A program made the translations under genes and the position numbers. Of a stretch of DNA of 64,000 nucleotides, positions 11,554 to 24,350 are shown piece by piece (within the stretch, counting starts at the first letter, position 1; every line of letters begins with the position of its first letter). Source of the stretch: Hydractinia symbiolongicarpus (taxonomy: Eukaryota > Cnidaria > Hydrozoa > Anthoathecata > Hydractiniidae); NCBI RefSeq assembly GCF_029227915.1, contig NC_079882.1:30806001-30870000 (forward strand). The letters run 5' to 3'. The notes under the pieces are model-generated. The model was not told the origin of the DNA. It ran no database searches and saw nothing but the letters and a program-made list of their open reading frames with translations.

Positions 11554-14160
11554 AACAAATGACTTTTTTATCTAAATTTTTAAATGAAGCGCTACCACAG
11601 CGCCCAGTGTAATCGTTGAGTTCCAGCAACCATGTCAGATTAAGAAGAACGTTTTTTCTTCGAGTCCAGTTGTCTTATTGATCATATTTCTAGGTTCAAA
11701 GTCCAAAATCATTTCAATTAAATCCCACAGTTAATCGTTTCATTGTTAAAATCGATGCAACCTGGTAATATTAGAAACACATCGCTAAATACATGTTGGT
11801 ACGAATATGTGACGCAACCGTGGTAACTCAAACGGAGTGATACCTTTAAAAAGTCAATGAAATTAAGCTTTTGAAACTGTCTCTATTTCTTCAAAGCGCG
11901 CTAACGTCTAGGATTGCTCCCACAGAAAAAAATGGCTTATTTATCTACATTTTTTAATAAAGCGCTACCACAGCGCCCAGTGGAAATGCTCTGTTCCAGC
12001 AATCATTTCAAATTAAGAAGAACGTTTTTTCTTGGAGTCCAGTTGTCTTATTGATCATATTTCTAGGGTCAAAAACTAGAATCAATTCAATTAAGTCCCA
12101 CAGTCAATCGTTTCATTGTTAAAAGCGATGCAACCTAGTAGAGTCAGAAAAATAACACTAAATACATGTTGGTACGAATATGTGACGCAACAGTTGTAAC
12201 TCAAACGGACCGATACCGTTAGAAAGTCAATGAAATGTAATTTTAGAAACTGTCTCTATTTCTTCAGCGTGCGCTATCGTCTAGGATTGGTCCCACAGTA
12301 CAAAATGACTTATTATCTAAATTTCTAATGAAGCGCTACCGCAGCGCCCAGTGTAATCGCTGAATTCCAGCAATCGTGTCAAATTAAGGAGAATGTTTTT
12401 TCTTGGAGTCCAATTGTCTCATTCATCACATTTATAATGTCAAAGTCCAAAATCAGTTCAATTAACTCCCAGAGTCAATCGTTTCACTGTTTAAAGCGAT
12501 GCAACCTCGTAATATCTAAAGCATATCGCTAAATACATTCTGGTACGAATATGTGACGCAACCGTTGCAACTCAAACGGAGTGATGCCGTTACAAAGTCA
12601 ATGAAATTTAGTTTTTGAAAATGTGTCTATTTCGTCAGCGCGAACTAACGGCTAGGATTGGTCCCACAGTAAAAAATGACTTATTTATCTAAGTTTTTAA
12701 ATGAAGCGCTACCACAGCGCCCAGTGTAATCGCTGAGTTCTAGCAACCATGTCAGATTAAGAAGAACGTTTTTTCTTGGAGTCCAGTTGTCTTATTGATC
12801 ATATTTCTAGGTTCAAAGTCCAAACTCATTTCAATTAAATCCCACAGTTAATCGTTTCATTGTTAAAATCGATGCAACCTGGTAATATTAGAAACACATC
12901 GCTAAATACATGTTGGTACGAATATGTGACGCAACCGTGGTAACTCAAACGGAGTGATACCGTTACAAAGTCAATGAAATTAAGTTTTTGAAACTGTCTC
13001 TATTTCTTCAAAGCGCGCTAACGTCTAGGATTGCTCCCACAGAAAAAAATGGCTTATTTATCTACATTTTTTAATAAAGCGCTACCACAGCGCCCAGTGG
13101 AAATGCTCTGTTCCAGCAATCATTTCAAATTAAAAAGAACGTTTTTTCTTGGAGTCCAGTTGTCTTATTGATCATATTTCTAGGGTCAAAAACAAAAATC
13201 AATTCAATTAAGTCCCACAGTCAATCGTTTCATTGTTAAAAGCAATGCAACCTAGTAGAGTCAGAAAAATAACACTAAATACATGTTGGTACGAATATGT
13301 GACGCCACAGTTGTAACTCAAACGGACCGATACCGTTAGAAAGTCAATGAAATGTAATTTTTGAAACTTTCTCTATTTCTTCAGCGTGCGCTATCGTCTA
13401 GGATTGGTCCCACAGTACAAAATGACTTATTATCTAAATTTCTAATGAAGCGCTACCGCAGCGCCCAGTGTAATCGCTGAATTCCAGCAATCGTGTCAAA
13501 TTAAGGAGAATGTTTTTTCTTGGAGTCCAATTGTCTCATTCATCACATTTATAATGTCAAAGTCCAAAATCAGTTCAATTAAGTCCCAGAGTCAATCGTT
13601 TCACTGTTTAAAGCGATGCAACCTCGTAATATCTGAAGCATATCGCTAAATACATTCTGGTACGAATATGTGACGCAACCGTTGCAACTCAAACGGAGTG
13701 ATGCCATTACAAAGTCAATGAAATTTAGTTTTTGAAAATGTGTCTATTTCGTCAGCGCGAACTAACGGCTAGGATTGGTCCCACAGTAAAAAATGACTTA
13801 TTTATCTAAGTTTTTAAATGAAGCGCTACCACAGCGCCCAGTGTAATCGCTGAGTTCCAGCAACCATATCAGATTAAGAAGAACGTTTTTTCTTGGAGTC
13901 CAGTTGTCTTATTGATCAAATTTCTAGGTTCAAATTCCAAAATCATTTCAATTAAATACCACAGTTAATCGTTTCATTGTTAAAATCGATGCAACCTGGT
14001 AATATTAGAAACACATCGCTAAATACATGTTGGTACGAATATGTGACGCAACCGTGGTAACTCAAAGGGAGTGATACTGTTACAAAGTCAATGAAATTTA
14101 GTTTTTGAAAATGTCTCTATTTCTTTAGCGCGAGCTAACGGCTGGGATTGGTCCCACTGT
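11554..14160. repeat. Block C, 3-mer HOR of 1,117 bp (2 copies plus 1 monomer)
   Basis: Units of 373, 373 and 371 bp start at 11554, 11927, 12300 | 12671, 13044, 13417 | 13788. Anchors 11537, 12654 and 13771 are exactly 1,117 bp apart. Marks unique to the trimer include ATTGCTCCCACAG at 11914 and 13031, the short TGACTTATTATCTAAATTTC start of the 371 bp monomer, and ATTTCGTCAGCGCG. The partial third copy ends where block D begins. Confidence 0.92.
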
Positions 14161-15273
14161 AAAAAATGACTTATTTATCTACATTTTTTAACAAAGCGCT
14201 ATCACAGCGCCCCAACCTTGAGTTCAAGCAATCATGTCAAATTAAGAAGAATGTTATTTCTTGGAGTCCAATTGTCTCATTCATCACATTTATAAGTTCA
14301 ACGTCCAAAATCAGTTCCGTTATGTCCCACAGTCAATCGTTTCACTGTTAAATGCGATGCAGTCTAGTATTATCAGAAATATATCGCTAAATACATGTTG
14401 GTACGGATATGTGACGCAACCGTTGTAGCTCAAACAGACTTTTAACGTTAGAAAGTCAATGAAATGTAGTTTTTGAAACTGTCTCTATTTTTTTAGAGCG
14501 CGCTAAAGTCTAGGATTGGTCCCACAATAAAAAATGCCTTATTTATCTACATTTTTTAATAAAGCGCTACCACAGCGCCCAGTGGAAATGCTCTGTTCCA
14601 GCAATCATTTCAATTTAAGAAGAACGTTTTTTCTTGGAGTCCAATTGTCTCATTCATCACATTTAAAATGTCAAAGTCCAAAATCAGTTCAATTAAGTCC
14701 CAGAGTCAATCGTTTCACTGTTAAAAGCGATGCAACCTCGTATTATCTGAAACATATCGCTAAATACATTCTGGTACGAATATGTGACGCAACCGTTGTA
14801 ACTCAAACGGAGTGATACCGTTACAAAGTCAATGAAATTTAGTGTTTGAAAATGTCTCTATTTTTTCAGTGCATGCTAACGGCTAGGATTGGTCCCACAG
14901 TAAAAAATGACTTATTTATCTAAATTTTTAAATGAAGCGCTACCACAGCGCCCAGTGTGATCGCTGAGTTCCAGCAACCATGTCAGATAAAGAAGAACGT
15001 TTTTCTGGGAGTCCAGTTGTTTTATTGATCATAATTCTAGGCTCAAATTCCACAATCATTTCAATTAAATCCCACAGTTAATCGTTTCATTGTTAAAATC
15101 GATGCAACCTGGTAATATTAGAAACACATCGCTAAATACATGTTGGTACGAATATGTGACGCAACCGTGGTAACTCAAACGGAGTGATACCGTTTGAAAC
15201 TCAATGAAATGTTGTTCTTGAAACTGTCTCTATGTCTTCAGCGCGTGCTAACGGCTAGGATTGGTCCCACAGT
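14161..15273. repeat. Block D, 3-mer unit of 1,113 bp
   Basis: Monomers start at 14161 (368 bp), 14529 (373) and 14902 (372). The same trimer follows at once at 15274-16387, where it forms the first three monomers of the 9-mer of block E. The 368 bp monomer has lost about 5 bases near AGCGCCCCAACC, which removes the TAATCG stop context and accidentally opens a short frame. The 14529 monomer carries the GTGGAAATGCTCTG variant, with the same effect. Confidence 0.9.
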
Positions 15274-18200
15274 AAAAAATGACTTATTTATCTACATTTT
15301 TTAACAAAGCGCTATCACAGCGCCCAATCGTTGAGTTCAAGCAATCATGTCAAATTAAGAAGAATGTTATTTCTTGGAGTCCAATTGTCTCATTCATCAC
15401 ATTTATAAGTTCAAAGTCTAAAATCAGTTCCGTTAAGTCCCACAGTCAATCGTTTCACTGTTAAATGCGATGCAGTCTAGTATTATCAGAAATATATCGC
15501 TAAATACATGTTGGTACGGATATGTGACGCAACCGTTGTAGCTCAAACAGACTTTTAACGTTAGAAAGTCAATGAAATGTAGTTTTTGAAACTGTCTCTA
15601 TTTCTTTAGAGCACGCTAACGTCTAGGATTGGTCCCACAATAAAAAATGCCTTATTTATCTACATTTTTTAATAAAGCTCTACCACAGCGCCCAGTGGAA
15701 ATGCTCTGTTCCAGCAATCATTTCAAATTAAGAAGAACGTTTTTTCTTGGAGTCCAATTGTCTCATTCATCACATTTAAAATGTCAAAGTCCAAAATCAG
15801 TTCAATTAAGTCCCAGAGTCAATTGTTTCACTGTTAAAAGCGATGCAACCTCGTAATATCTGAAACATATCGCTAAATACATTCTGGTACGAATATGTGA
15901 CGCAACCGTTGTAACTCAAACGGAGTGATACCGTTACAAAGTCAATGAAATTTAGTGTTTGAAAATGTCTCTATTTTTTCAGTGCAAGCTAACGGCTAGG
16001 ATTGGTCCCACAGTAAAAAATGACTTATTTATCTAAATTTTTAAATGAAGCGCTACCACAGCGCCCAGTGTGATCGCTGAGTTCCAGCAACCATGTCAGA
16101 TAAAGAAGAACGTTTTTTCTGGGAGTCCAGTTGTTTTATTGATCATATTTCTAGGTTCAAATTCCAAAATCATTTCAATTAAATCCCACAGTTAATCGTT
16201 TCATTGTTAAAATCGATGCAACCTGGTAATATTAGAAACACATCGCTAAATACATGTTGGTACGAATATGTGACGCAACCGTGGTAACTCAAACGGGGTG
16301 ATACCGTTTGAAACTCAATGAAATGTTGTTCTTGAAACTGTCTCTATATCTTCAGCGCGTGCTAACGGCTAGGATTGGTCCCACAGTAAAAAATGACTTA
16401 TTTATCTAAATTTTTAAATGAAACGCTACCACAGCGCCCAGTGTAATTGCTGAGTTCCAGCAACCATGTCAGAATTAGAAGAATGTTAATTCTTGGAGTC
16501 CAATTGGCTCATTCATCACATTTATAAGTTCAAAGTCCAAAATCAGCTCAATTAAGAACCACAGTCAATCGTTTCACTGTTAAAAGCGATGCAGCTTGGT
16601 AATATCAGAAACATATCGCTAAATACATGGTGGTACGGATATGTGACGCAACAGCTGTAATTCAAACAGACTGATAACGTTAGAAAGTCAATGAAATGTA
16701 GTTTTTAAAACTGTCCCTATTTCTTCAGGGCTCGCTAACGTCTAGGATTGGTCCCACAGTAAAAAATGGCTTTTTTATCTACATTTTTTAATAAAGCGCT
16801 ACGACAGCGCCCAGTGTAATCGCTGAGTTCCAGCAACCATGTCAGATAAAGAAGAACGTTTTTTCTGGGAGTCCAGTTGTTTTATTGATCATATTTCTAG
16901 GTTCAAATTCCAAAATCATTTCAATTAAATCCCACAGTTAATCGTTTCATTGTTAAAATCGATGCAACCTGGTAATATTAGAAACACATCGCTAAATACA
17001 TGTTGGTACGAATATGTGACGCAACCGTGGTAACTCAAACGGAGTGATACCGTTTGAAACTCAATGAAATGTAGTTTTTGAAACTGTCTCTATATCTTCA
17101 GCGCGTGCTAACGGCTAGGATTGGTCCCACAGTACAAAATGACTTATTTATCTAAATTTTTAAATGAAGCGCTACCACAGCGCCCAGTGTAATTGCTGAG
17201 TTCCAGCAACCATGTCAGAATAAGAAGAATATTAATTCTTGGAGTCCAATTGGCTCATTCATCACATTTATTAGTTCAAAGTCCAAAATCAGCTCAATTA
17301 AGACCCACAGTCAATCGTTTCACTGTTAAAAGCGATGCAGCTTGGTAATATCAGAAACATATCGCTAAATAAATGGTGGTACGGATATGTCTCGCAACAG
17401 CTGTAGCTCAAACAGACTGATAACGTTGGAAAGTCAATGAAATGTAGTTTTTAAAACTGTCTCTATTTCTTCAGGGCTTGCTAACGTCTAGGATTGGTCC
17501 GACAGTAAAAAATGGCTTATTTATCTACATTTTTTAATAAAGCGCTACCACAGCGCCCAGTGGAAATTCAGCAATCATTTCAAATTAAGAAGAACGTTTT
17601 TTCTTGGAGTCCAGTTGTCTTATTGATCATATTTCTAGGGTCAAAGTCCAAAATCACTTCAATTAAGTCCCACAGTCATTCGTTTTATTGTTAAAAGCGA
17701 TGCAACCTAGTAGAGTCAGAAAAATAACGCTAAATACATGTTGGTACGAATATGTGACGCAACAGTTGTAACTCAAACGGACCGATACCGTTAGAAAGTC
17801 AATGAAATATAATTTTTGAAACTGTCTCTATTTCTTCGACATGCGCTATCGTCTAGGATTGGTCCCACAGTACAAAATGACTTATTTATCTAAATTTTTA
17901 ATGAAGCGCTAACGCAGCGCTCAGTGTAATCGCTGAATTCCAGCAATCGTGTAAAATTAAGGAGAATGTTATTTCTTGGAGTCCAATTGTCGCATTCTTT
18001 ACATTTAGAATGTCAAAGTCCAAAATCAGTTCAATTAAGTCCCAGAGTCAATCGTTTCACTGTTTAAAGCGATGCAACCTCGTAATATCTGAAACATATC
18101 GCTAAATACATTCTGGTACGAATATGTGACGCAACCGTTGCAACTCAAACGGAGTGATACCGTTACAAAGTCAATGAAATTTAGTTTTTGAAAATGTCTC

Positions 18201-18618
18201 TATTTCTTCAGCGCGAGCTAACGGCTAGGATTGGTCCTACAGTAAAAAATGACTTATTTATCTAAATTTTTGTAAATGAAGCGCTACCACAGCGTCCAGT
18301 GTAATCGCTGAGTTCCAGCAATCATGTCAGATTAAGAAGAACGTTTTTTCTTGGAGTCCAGTTGTCTTATTGATCATAATTCTAGGTTCAAATTCCAAAA
18401 TCATTTCAATTGAATCCCACAGTTAATCGTTTCATTGTTACAATCGATGCAATCTGGTAATATTAAAAACACATCGCTAAATACATGTTGGCACGAATAT
18501 GTGACGCAACCGTGGTAACTCAAACGGACGGATACCGTTACAAAGTCAATGAAATTTAGTTTTTGAAAGTGTCTCTATTTCTTCAGCGCGAGCGAACGGC
18601 TGGGATTGGTCCCACAGT
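15274..18618. repeat. Block E, 9-mer HOR copy 1 (3,345 bp)
   Basis: Monomers start at 15274, 15642, 16015, 16388, 16761, 17134, 17507, 17872 and 18244. Marks repeated in later copies include CAGAATTAGAAGAATG, the ATATTAATTCTTGG stretch, ATCTCTCGCAACAGC-like changes near TATGTCTCGC, and TTCTTCGACATGCG. The seventh monomer is 365 bp because 8 bases are missing around GTGGAAATTCAGC. Corresponding positions in copy 2 lie 3,350 bp downstream. Confidence 0.9.
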
Positions 18619-21600
18619 AAAAAATGACTTATTTATCTACATTTTTTAACAAAGCACTATCACAGCGCCCAGTGTAATCGTTGAGTTCAAGCAATCATGT
18701 CAAATTAAGATGAATGTTATTTCTTGGAGTCCAATTGTCTCATTTATCACATTTATAAGTTCAAAGTCCAAAATCAGTTCCCTTAAGTCCCACAGTCAAT
18801 CGTTTCACTGTTAAATGCGATGCAGTCTAGTATTATCAGAAATATATCGCTAAATACATGTTGGTACGGATATGTGACGCAACCGTTGTAGCTCAAACAG
18901 ACTTTTAACGTTAGAAAGTCAATGAAATGTAGTTTTTGAAACTGTCTCTATTTCTTTAGAGCGCGCTAACGTCTAGGATTGGTCCCACAATAAAAAATGC
19001 CTTATTTATCTACATTTTTTAATAAAGCGCTACCACAGCGCCCAGTGGAAATGCTCTGTTCCAGCAATCATTTCAATTTAAGAAGAACGTTTTTTCTTGG
19101 AGTCCAATTGTCTCATTCATCACATTTAAAATGTCAAAGTCCAAAATCAGTTCAATTAAGTCCCAGAGTCAATCGTTTCACTGTTAAAAGCGATGCAACC
19201 TCGTATTATCTGAAACATATCGCTAAATACATTCTGGTACGAATATGTGACGCAACCGTTGTAACTCAAACGGAGTGATACCGTTACAAAGTCAATGAAA
19301 TTTAGTGTTTGAAAATGTCTCTATTTTTTCAGTGCAAGCTAACGGCTAGGATTGGTCCTACAGTAAAAAATGACTTATTTATCTAAATTTTTAAATGAAG
19401 CGCTACCACAGCGCCCAGTGTGATCGCTGAGTTCCAGCAACCATGTCAGATAAAGAAGAACGTTTTTTCTGGGAGTCCAGTTGTTTTATTGATCATATTT
19501 CTAGGTTCAAATTCCAAAATCATTTCAATTAAATCCCACAGTTAATCGTTTCATTGTTAAAATCGATGCAACCTGTTAATATTAGAAACACATCGCTAAA
19601 TACATGTTGGTACGAATATGTGACGCAACCGTGGTAACTCAAACGGGGTGATACCGTTTGAAACTCAATGAAATGTTGTTCTTGAAACTGTCTCTATATC
19701 TTCAGCGCGTGCTAACGGCTAGGATTGGTCCCACAGTAAAAAATCACTTATTTATCTAAATTTTTAAATGAAGCGCTACCACAGCGCCCAGTGTAATTGC
19801 TGAGTTCCAGCAACCATGTCAGAATTAGAAGAATGTTAATTCTTGGAGTCCAATTGGCTCATTCATCACATTTATAAGTTCAAAGTCCAAAATCAGCTCA
19901 ATTAAGAACCACAGTCAATCGTTTCACTGTTAAAAGCGATGCAGCTTGGTAATATCAGAAACATATCGCTAAATACATGGTGGTACGGATATGTGACGCA
20001 ACAGCTGTAGCTCAAACAGACTGATAACGTTAGAAAGTCAATGAAATGTAGTTTTTAAAACTGTCCCTATTTCTTCAGGGCTCGCTAACGTCTAGGATTG
20101 GTCCCACAGTAAAAAATGGCTTTTTTATCTACATTTTTTAATAAAGCGCTACGACGGCGCCCAGTGTAATCGCTGAGTTCCAGCAACCATGTCAGATTAA
20201 GAAGAACGTTTTTTCTGGGAGTCCAGTTGTTTTATTGATCATATTTCTAGGTTCAAATTCCAAAATCATTTCAATTAAATCCCACAGTTAATCGTTTCAT
20301 TGTTAAAATCGATGCAACCTGGTAATATTAGAAACACATCGCTAAATACATGTTGGTACGAATATGTGACGCAACCGTGGTAACTCAAACGGAGTGATAC
20401 CGTTTGAAACTCAATGAAATGTAGTTTTTGAAACTGTCTCTATATCTTCAGCGCGCGCTAACGGCTAGGATTGGTCCCACAGTAAAAAATGACTTATTTA
20501 TCTAAATTTTTAAATGAAGCGCTACCACAGCGCCCAGTGTAATTGCTGAGTTCCAGCAACCATGTCAGAATAAGAAGAATATTAATTCTTGGAGTCCAAT
20601 TGGCTTATTCATCACATTTATTAGTTCGAAGTCCAAAATCAGCTCAATTAAGACCCACAGTCAATCGTTTCACTTTTAAAAGCGATGCAGCTTGGTAATA
20701 TCAGAAACATATCGCTAAATAAATGGTGGTACGGATATGTCTCGCAACAGCTGTAGCTCAAACAGACTGATAACGTTGGAAAGTCAATGAAATGTAGTTT
20801 TTAAAACTGTCTCTATTTCCTCAGGGCTTGCTAACGTCTAGGATTGGTCCCACAGTAAAAAATGGCTTATTTATCTACATTTTTTAATAAAGCGCTACCA
20901 CAGCGCCCAGTGGAAATCCAGCAATCATTTCAAATTAAGAAGAACGTTTTTTCTTGGAGTCCAGTTGACTTATTGATCATATTTCTAATGTCAAAGTCCA
21001 AAATCACTTCAATTAAGTCCCACAGTCAATCGTTTTATTGTTAAAAGCGATGCAACCTAGTAGAGTCAGAAAAATAACGCTAAATACATGTTGGTACGAA
21101 TATGTGACGCAACAGTTGTAACTCAAACGGACCGATACCGTTAGAAAGTCAATGAAATGTAATTTTTGAAACTGTCTCTATTTCTTCGACATGCGCTATC
21201 GTCTAGGATTGGTCCCACAGTACAAAATGACTTATTTATCTAAATTTTTAATGAAGCGCTAACGCAGCGCTCAGTGTAATCGCTGAATTCCAGCAATCGT
21301 GTAAAATTAAGGAGAATGTTATTTCTTGGAGTCCAATTGTCGCATTCTTTACATTTATAATGTCAAAGTCCAAAATCAGTTCAATTAAGTCCCAGAGTCA
21401 ATCGTTTCACTGTTTAAAGCGATGCAACCTCGTAATATCTGAAACATATCGCTAAATACATTCTGGTACGAATATGTGACGCAACCGTTGTAACTCAAAC
21501 GGAGTGATACCGTTACAAAGTCAATGAAATTTAGTTTTTGAAAATGTCTCTATTTCTTCAGCGCGAGCTAACGGCTAGGATTGGTCCTACAGTAAAAAAT

Positions 21601-21966
21601 GACTTATTTATCTAATTTTTTATATGAAGCCCTACCACAGCGTCCAGTGTAATCGCTGAGTTCCAGCAATCATGTCAGATTAAGAAGGACGTTTTTTCTT
21701 GGAGTCCAGTTGTCTTATTGATCATAATTCTAGGTTCAAATTCCAAAATCATTTCAATTGAATCCCACAGTTAATCCTTTCATTGTTAAAATCGATGCAA
21801 CCTGGTAATATTAAAAACACATCGCTAAATACATGTTGGCACGAATATGTGACGCAACCGTGGTAACTCAAACGGACGGATACCGTTACAAAGTCAATGA
21901 AATTTAGTTTTTGAAAATGTCTCTATTTCTTCAGCGCGAGCTAACGTCTAGGATTGGTCCCACAAT
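18619..21966. repeat. Block E, 9-mer HOR copy 2 (3,348 bp)
   Basis: Monomers start at 18619, 18992, 19365, 19738, 20111, 20484, 20857, 21222 and 21594. The order and diagnostic changes are the same as copy 1. The first monomer here is 373 bp whereas its counterpart at 15274 is 368 bp, so the 5-base loss occurred in, or was copied into, copy 1. The last monomer (21594-21966) is a hybrid: its final bases switch to GCTAACGTCTAGG at about 21936-21948, then lead straight into the second monomer type of the next copy. Confidence 0.9.
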
Positions 21967-24350
21967 AAAAAATGCCTTATTTATCTACATTTTTTAATAA
22001 AGCGCTACCACAGCGCCCAGTGGAAATGCTCTGTTCCAGCAATCATTTCAAATTAAGAGGAACGTTTTTTCTTGGAGTCCAATTGTCTCATTCATCACAT
22101 TTAAAATGTCAAAGTCCAAAATCAGTTCAATTAAGTCCCAGAGTCAATCGTTTCACTGTTAAAAGCGATGCAACCTCGTAATATCTGAAACATATCGCTA
22201 AATACATTCTGGTACGAATATGTGACGCAACCGTTGTAACTCAAACGGAGTGATACCGTTACAAAGTCAATGAAATTTAGTGTTTGAAAATGTCTCTATT
22301 TTTTCAGTGCAAGCTAACGGCTAGGATTGGTCCCACAGTAAAAAATGACTTATTTATCTAAATTTTTAAATGAAGCGCTACCACAGCGCCCAGTGTGATC
22401 GCTGAGTTCCAGCAACCATGTCAGATAAAGAAGAACGTTTTTTCTGGGAGTCCAGTTGTTTCATTGATCATATTTCTAGGTTCAAATTCCAAAATCATTT
22501 CAATTAAATCCCACAGTAAATCGTTTCATTGTTAAAATCGATGCAACCTGTTAATATTAGAAACACATCGCTAAATACATGTTGGTACGAATATGTGACG
22601 CAACCGTGGTAACTCAAACGGGGTGATACCGTTTGAAACTCAATAAAATGTTGTTCTTGAAACTGTCTCTATATCTTCAGCGCGTGCTAACGGCTAGGAT
22701 TGGTCCCACAGTAAAAAATGACTTATTTATCTCAATTTTTAAATGAAGCGCTACCACAGCGCCCAGTGTAATTGCTGAGTTCCAGCAACCATGTCAGAAT
22801 TAGAAGAATGTTAATTCTTGGAGTCCAATTGGCTCATTCATCACATTTATAAGTTCAAAGTCCAAAATCAGCTCAATTAAGAACCACAGTCAATCGTTTC
22901 ACTGTTAAAAGCGATGCAGCTTGGTAATATCAGAAACATATCGCTAAATATATGGTGGTACGGATATGCGACGCAACAGCTGTAGCTCAAACAGACTGAT
23001 AACGTTAGAAAGTCAATGAAATGTAGTTTTTAAAACTGTCCCTATTTCTTCAGGGCTCGCTAACGTCTAGGATTGGTCCCACAGTAAAAAATGCCTTTTT
23101 TATCTACATTTTTTATAAAAACGCTACGACAGCGCCCAGTGTAATCGCTGAGTTCCAGCAACCATGTCAGATAAAGAAGAACGTTTTTTCTGGGAGTCCA
23201 GTTGTTTTATTGATCATATTTCTAGGTTCAAATTCCAAAATCATTTCAATTAAATCCCACAGTTAATCGTTTCATTGTTAAAATCGATGCAACCTGGTAA
23301 TATTAGAAACACATCGCTAAATACATGTTGGTACGAATATGTGACGCAACCGTGGTAACTCAAACGGAGTGATACCGTTTGAAACTCAATGAAATGTAGT
23401 TTTTGAAACTGTCTCTATATCTTCAGCGCGTGCTAACGGCTAGGATTGGTCCCACAGTAAAAAATGACTTATTTATCTAAATTTTTAAATGAAGCGCTAC
23501 CACAGCGCCCAGTGTAATTGCTGAGTTCCAGCAACCATGTCAGAATAAGAAGAATATTAATTCTTGGAGTCCAATTGGCTCATTCATCACATTTATTAGT
23601 TCAAAGTCCAAAATCAGCTCAATTAAGACCCACAGTCAATCGTTTCACTTTTAAAAGCGATGCAGCTTGGTAATATCAGAAACATATCGCTAAATAAATG
23701 GTGGTACGGATATGTCTCGCAACAGCTGTAGCTCAAACAGACTGATAACGTTGGAAAGTCAATGAAATGTAGTTTTTAAAACTGTCTCTATTTCTTCAGG
23801 GCTTGCTAACGTCTAGGATTGGTTCCACAGTAAAAAATGGCTTATTTATCTACATTTTTTAATAAAGCGCTACCACAGCGCCCAGTGGAAATCCAGCAAT
23901 CATTTCAAATTAAGAAGAACGTTTTTTCTTGGAGTCCAGTTGTCTTATTGATCATATTTCTAGGGTCAAAGTCCAAAATCACTTCAATTAAGTCCCACAG
24001 TCAATCGCTTTATTGTTAAAAGCGATGCAACCTGGTAGAGTCAGAAAAATAACGCTAAATACATGTTGGTACAAATATGTGACGCAACAGTTGTAACTCA
24101 AACGGACCGATACCGTTAGAAAGTCAATGAAATGTAATTTTTGAAACTGTCTCTATTTCTTCGACATGCGCTATCGTCTAGGATTGGTCCCACAGTACAA
24201 AATGACTTATTTATCTAAATTTTTAATGAAGCGCTAACGCAGCGCTCAGTGTAATCGCTGAATTCCAGCAATCGTGTAAAATTAAGGAGAATGTTATTTC
24301 TTGGACTCCAATTGTTGCATTCTTTTACATTTATAATGCCAAAGTCCAAA
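21967..24350. repeat. Block E, HOR copy 3, one monomer short
   Basis: Monomers start at 21967, 22340, 22713, 23086, 23459, 23832 and 24197. Matching positions are 2,975 bp after copy 2 (eight monomers rather than nine), because the first monomer type was skipped at the hybrid junction near 21940. The copy ends inside the 24197 monomer, where the sequence switches at about 24340-24355 to another subfamily (CTCCCTTAAGTCCC). Confidence 0.87.

Noticed and set aside
14166-14351. Open frame of 61 codons starting at ATGACTTATTTATC; similar frame at 15279-15464
   Set aside because: It arises because a 5-base loss in the 368 bp monomer removes the TAATCGTTGA stop context. The sequence is ordinary satellite, with no coding signature and no conserved frame in other monomers.
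14534-14815. Open frame of 93 codons, repeated at 18997-19278, with 69-codon versions at 15647-15856 and 21972-22181
   Set aside because: The frames exist only in monomers with the GTGGAAATGCTCTG variant, which lacks the usual stop. They are copies of one HOR position, vary freely in length, and run through non-coding motifs.
17512-17694. Open frame of 60 codons, repeated at 20862-21044 and 23837-24019
   Set aside because: Created by the 8-base deletion in the 365 bp monomer of the 9-mer HOR; repeated because the HOR is repeated.
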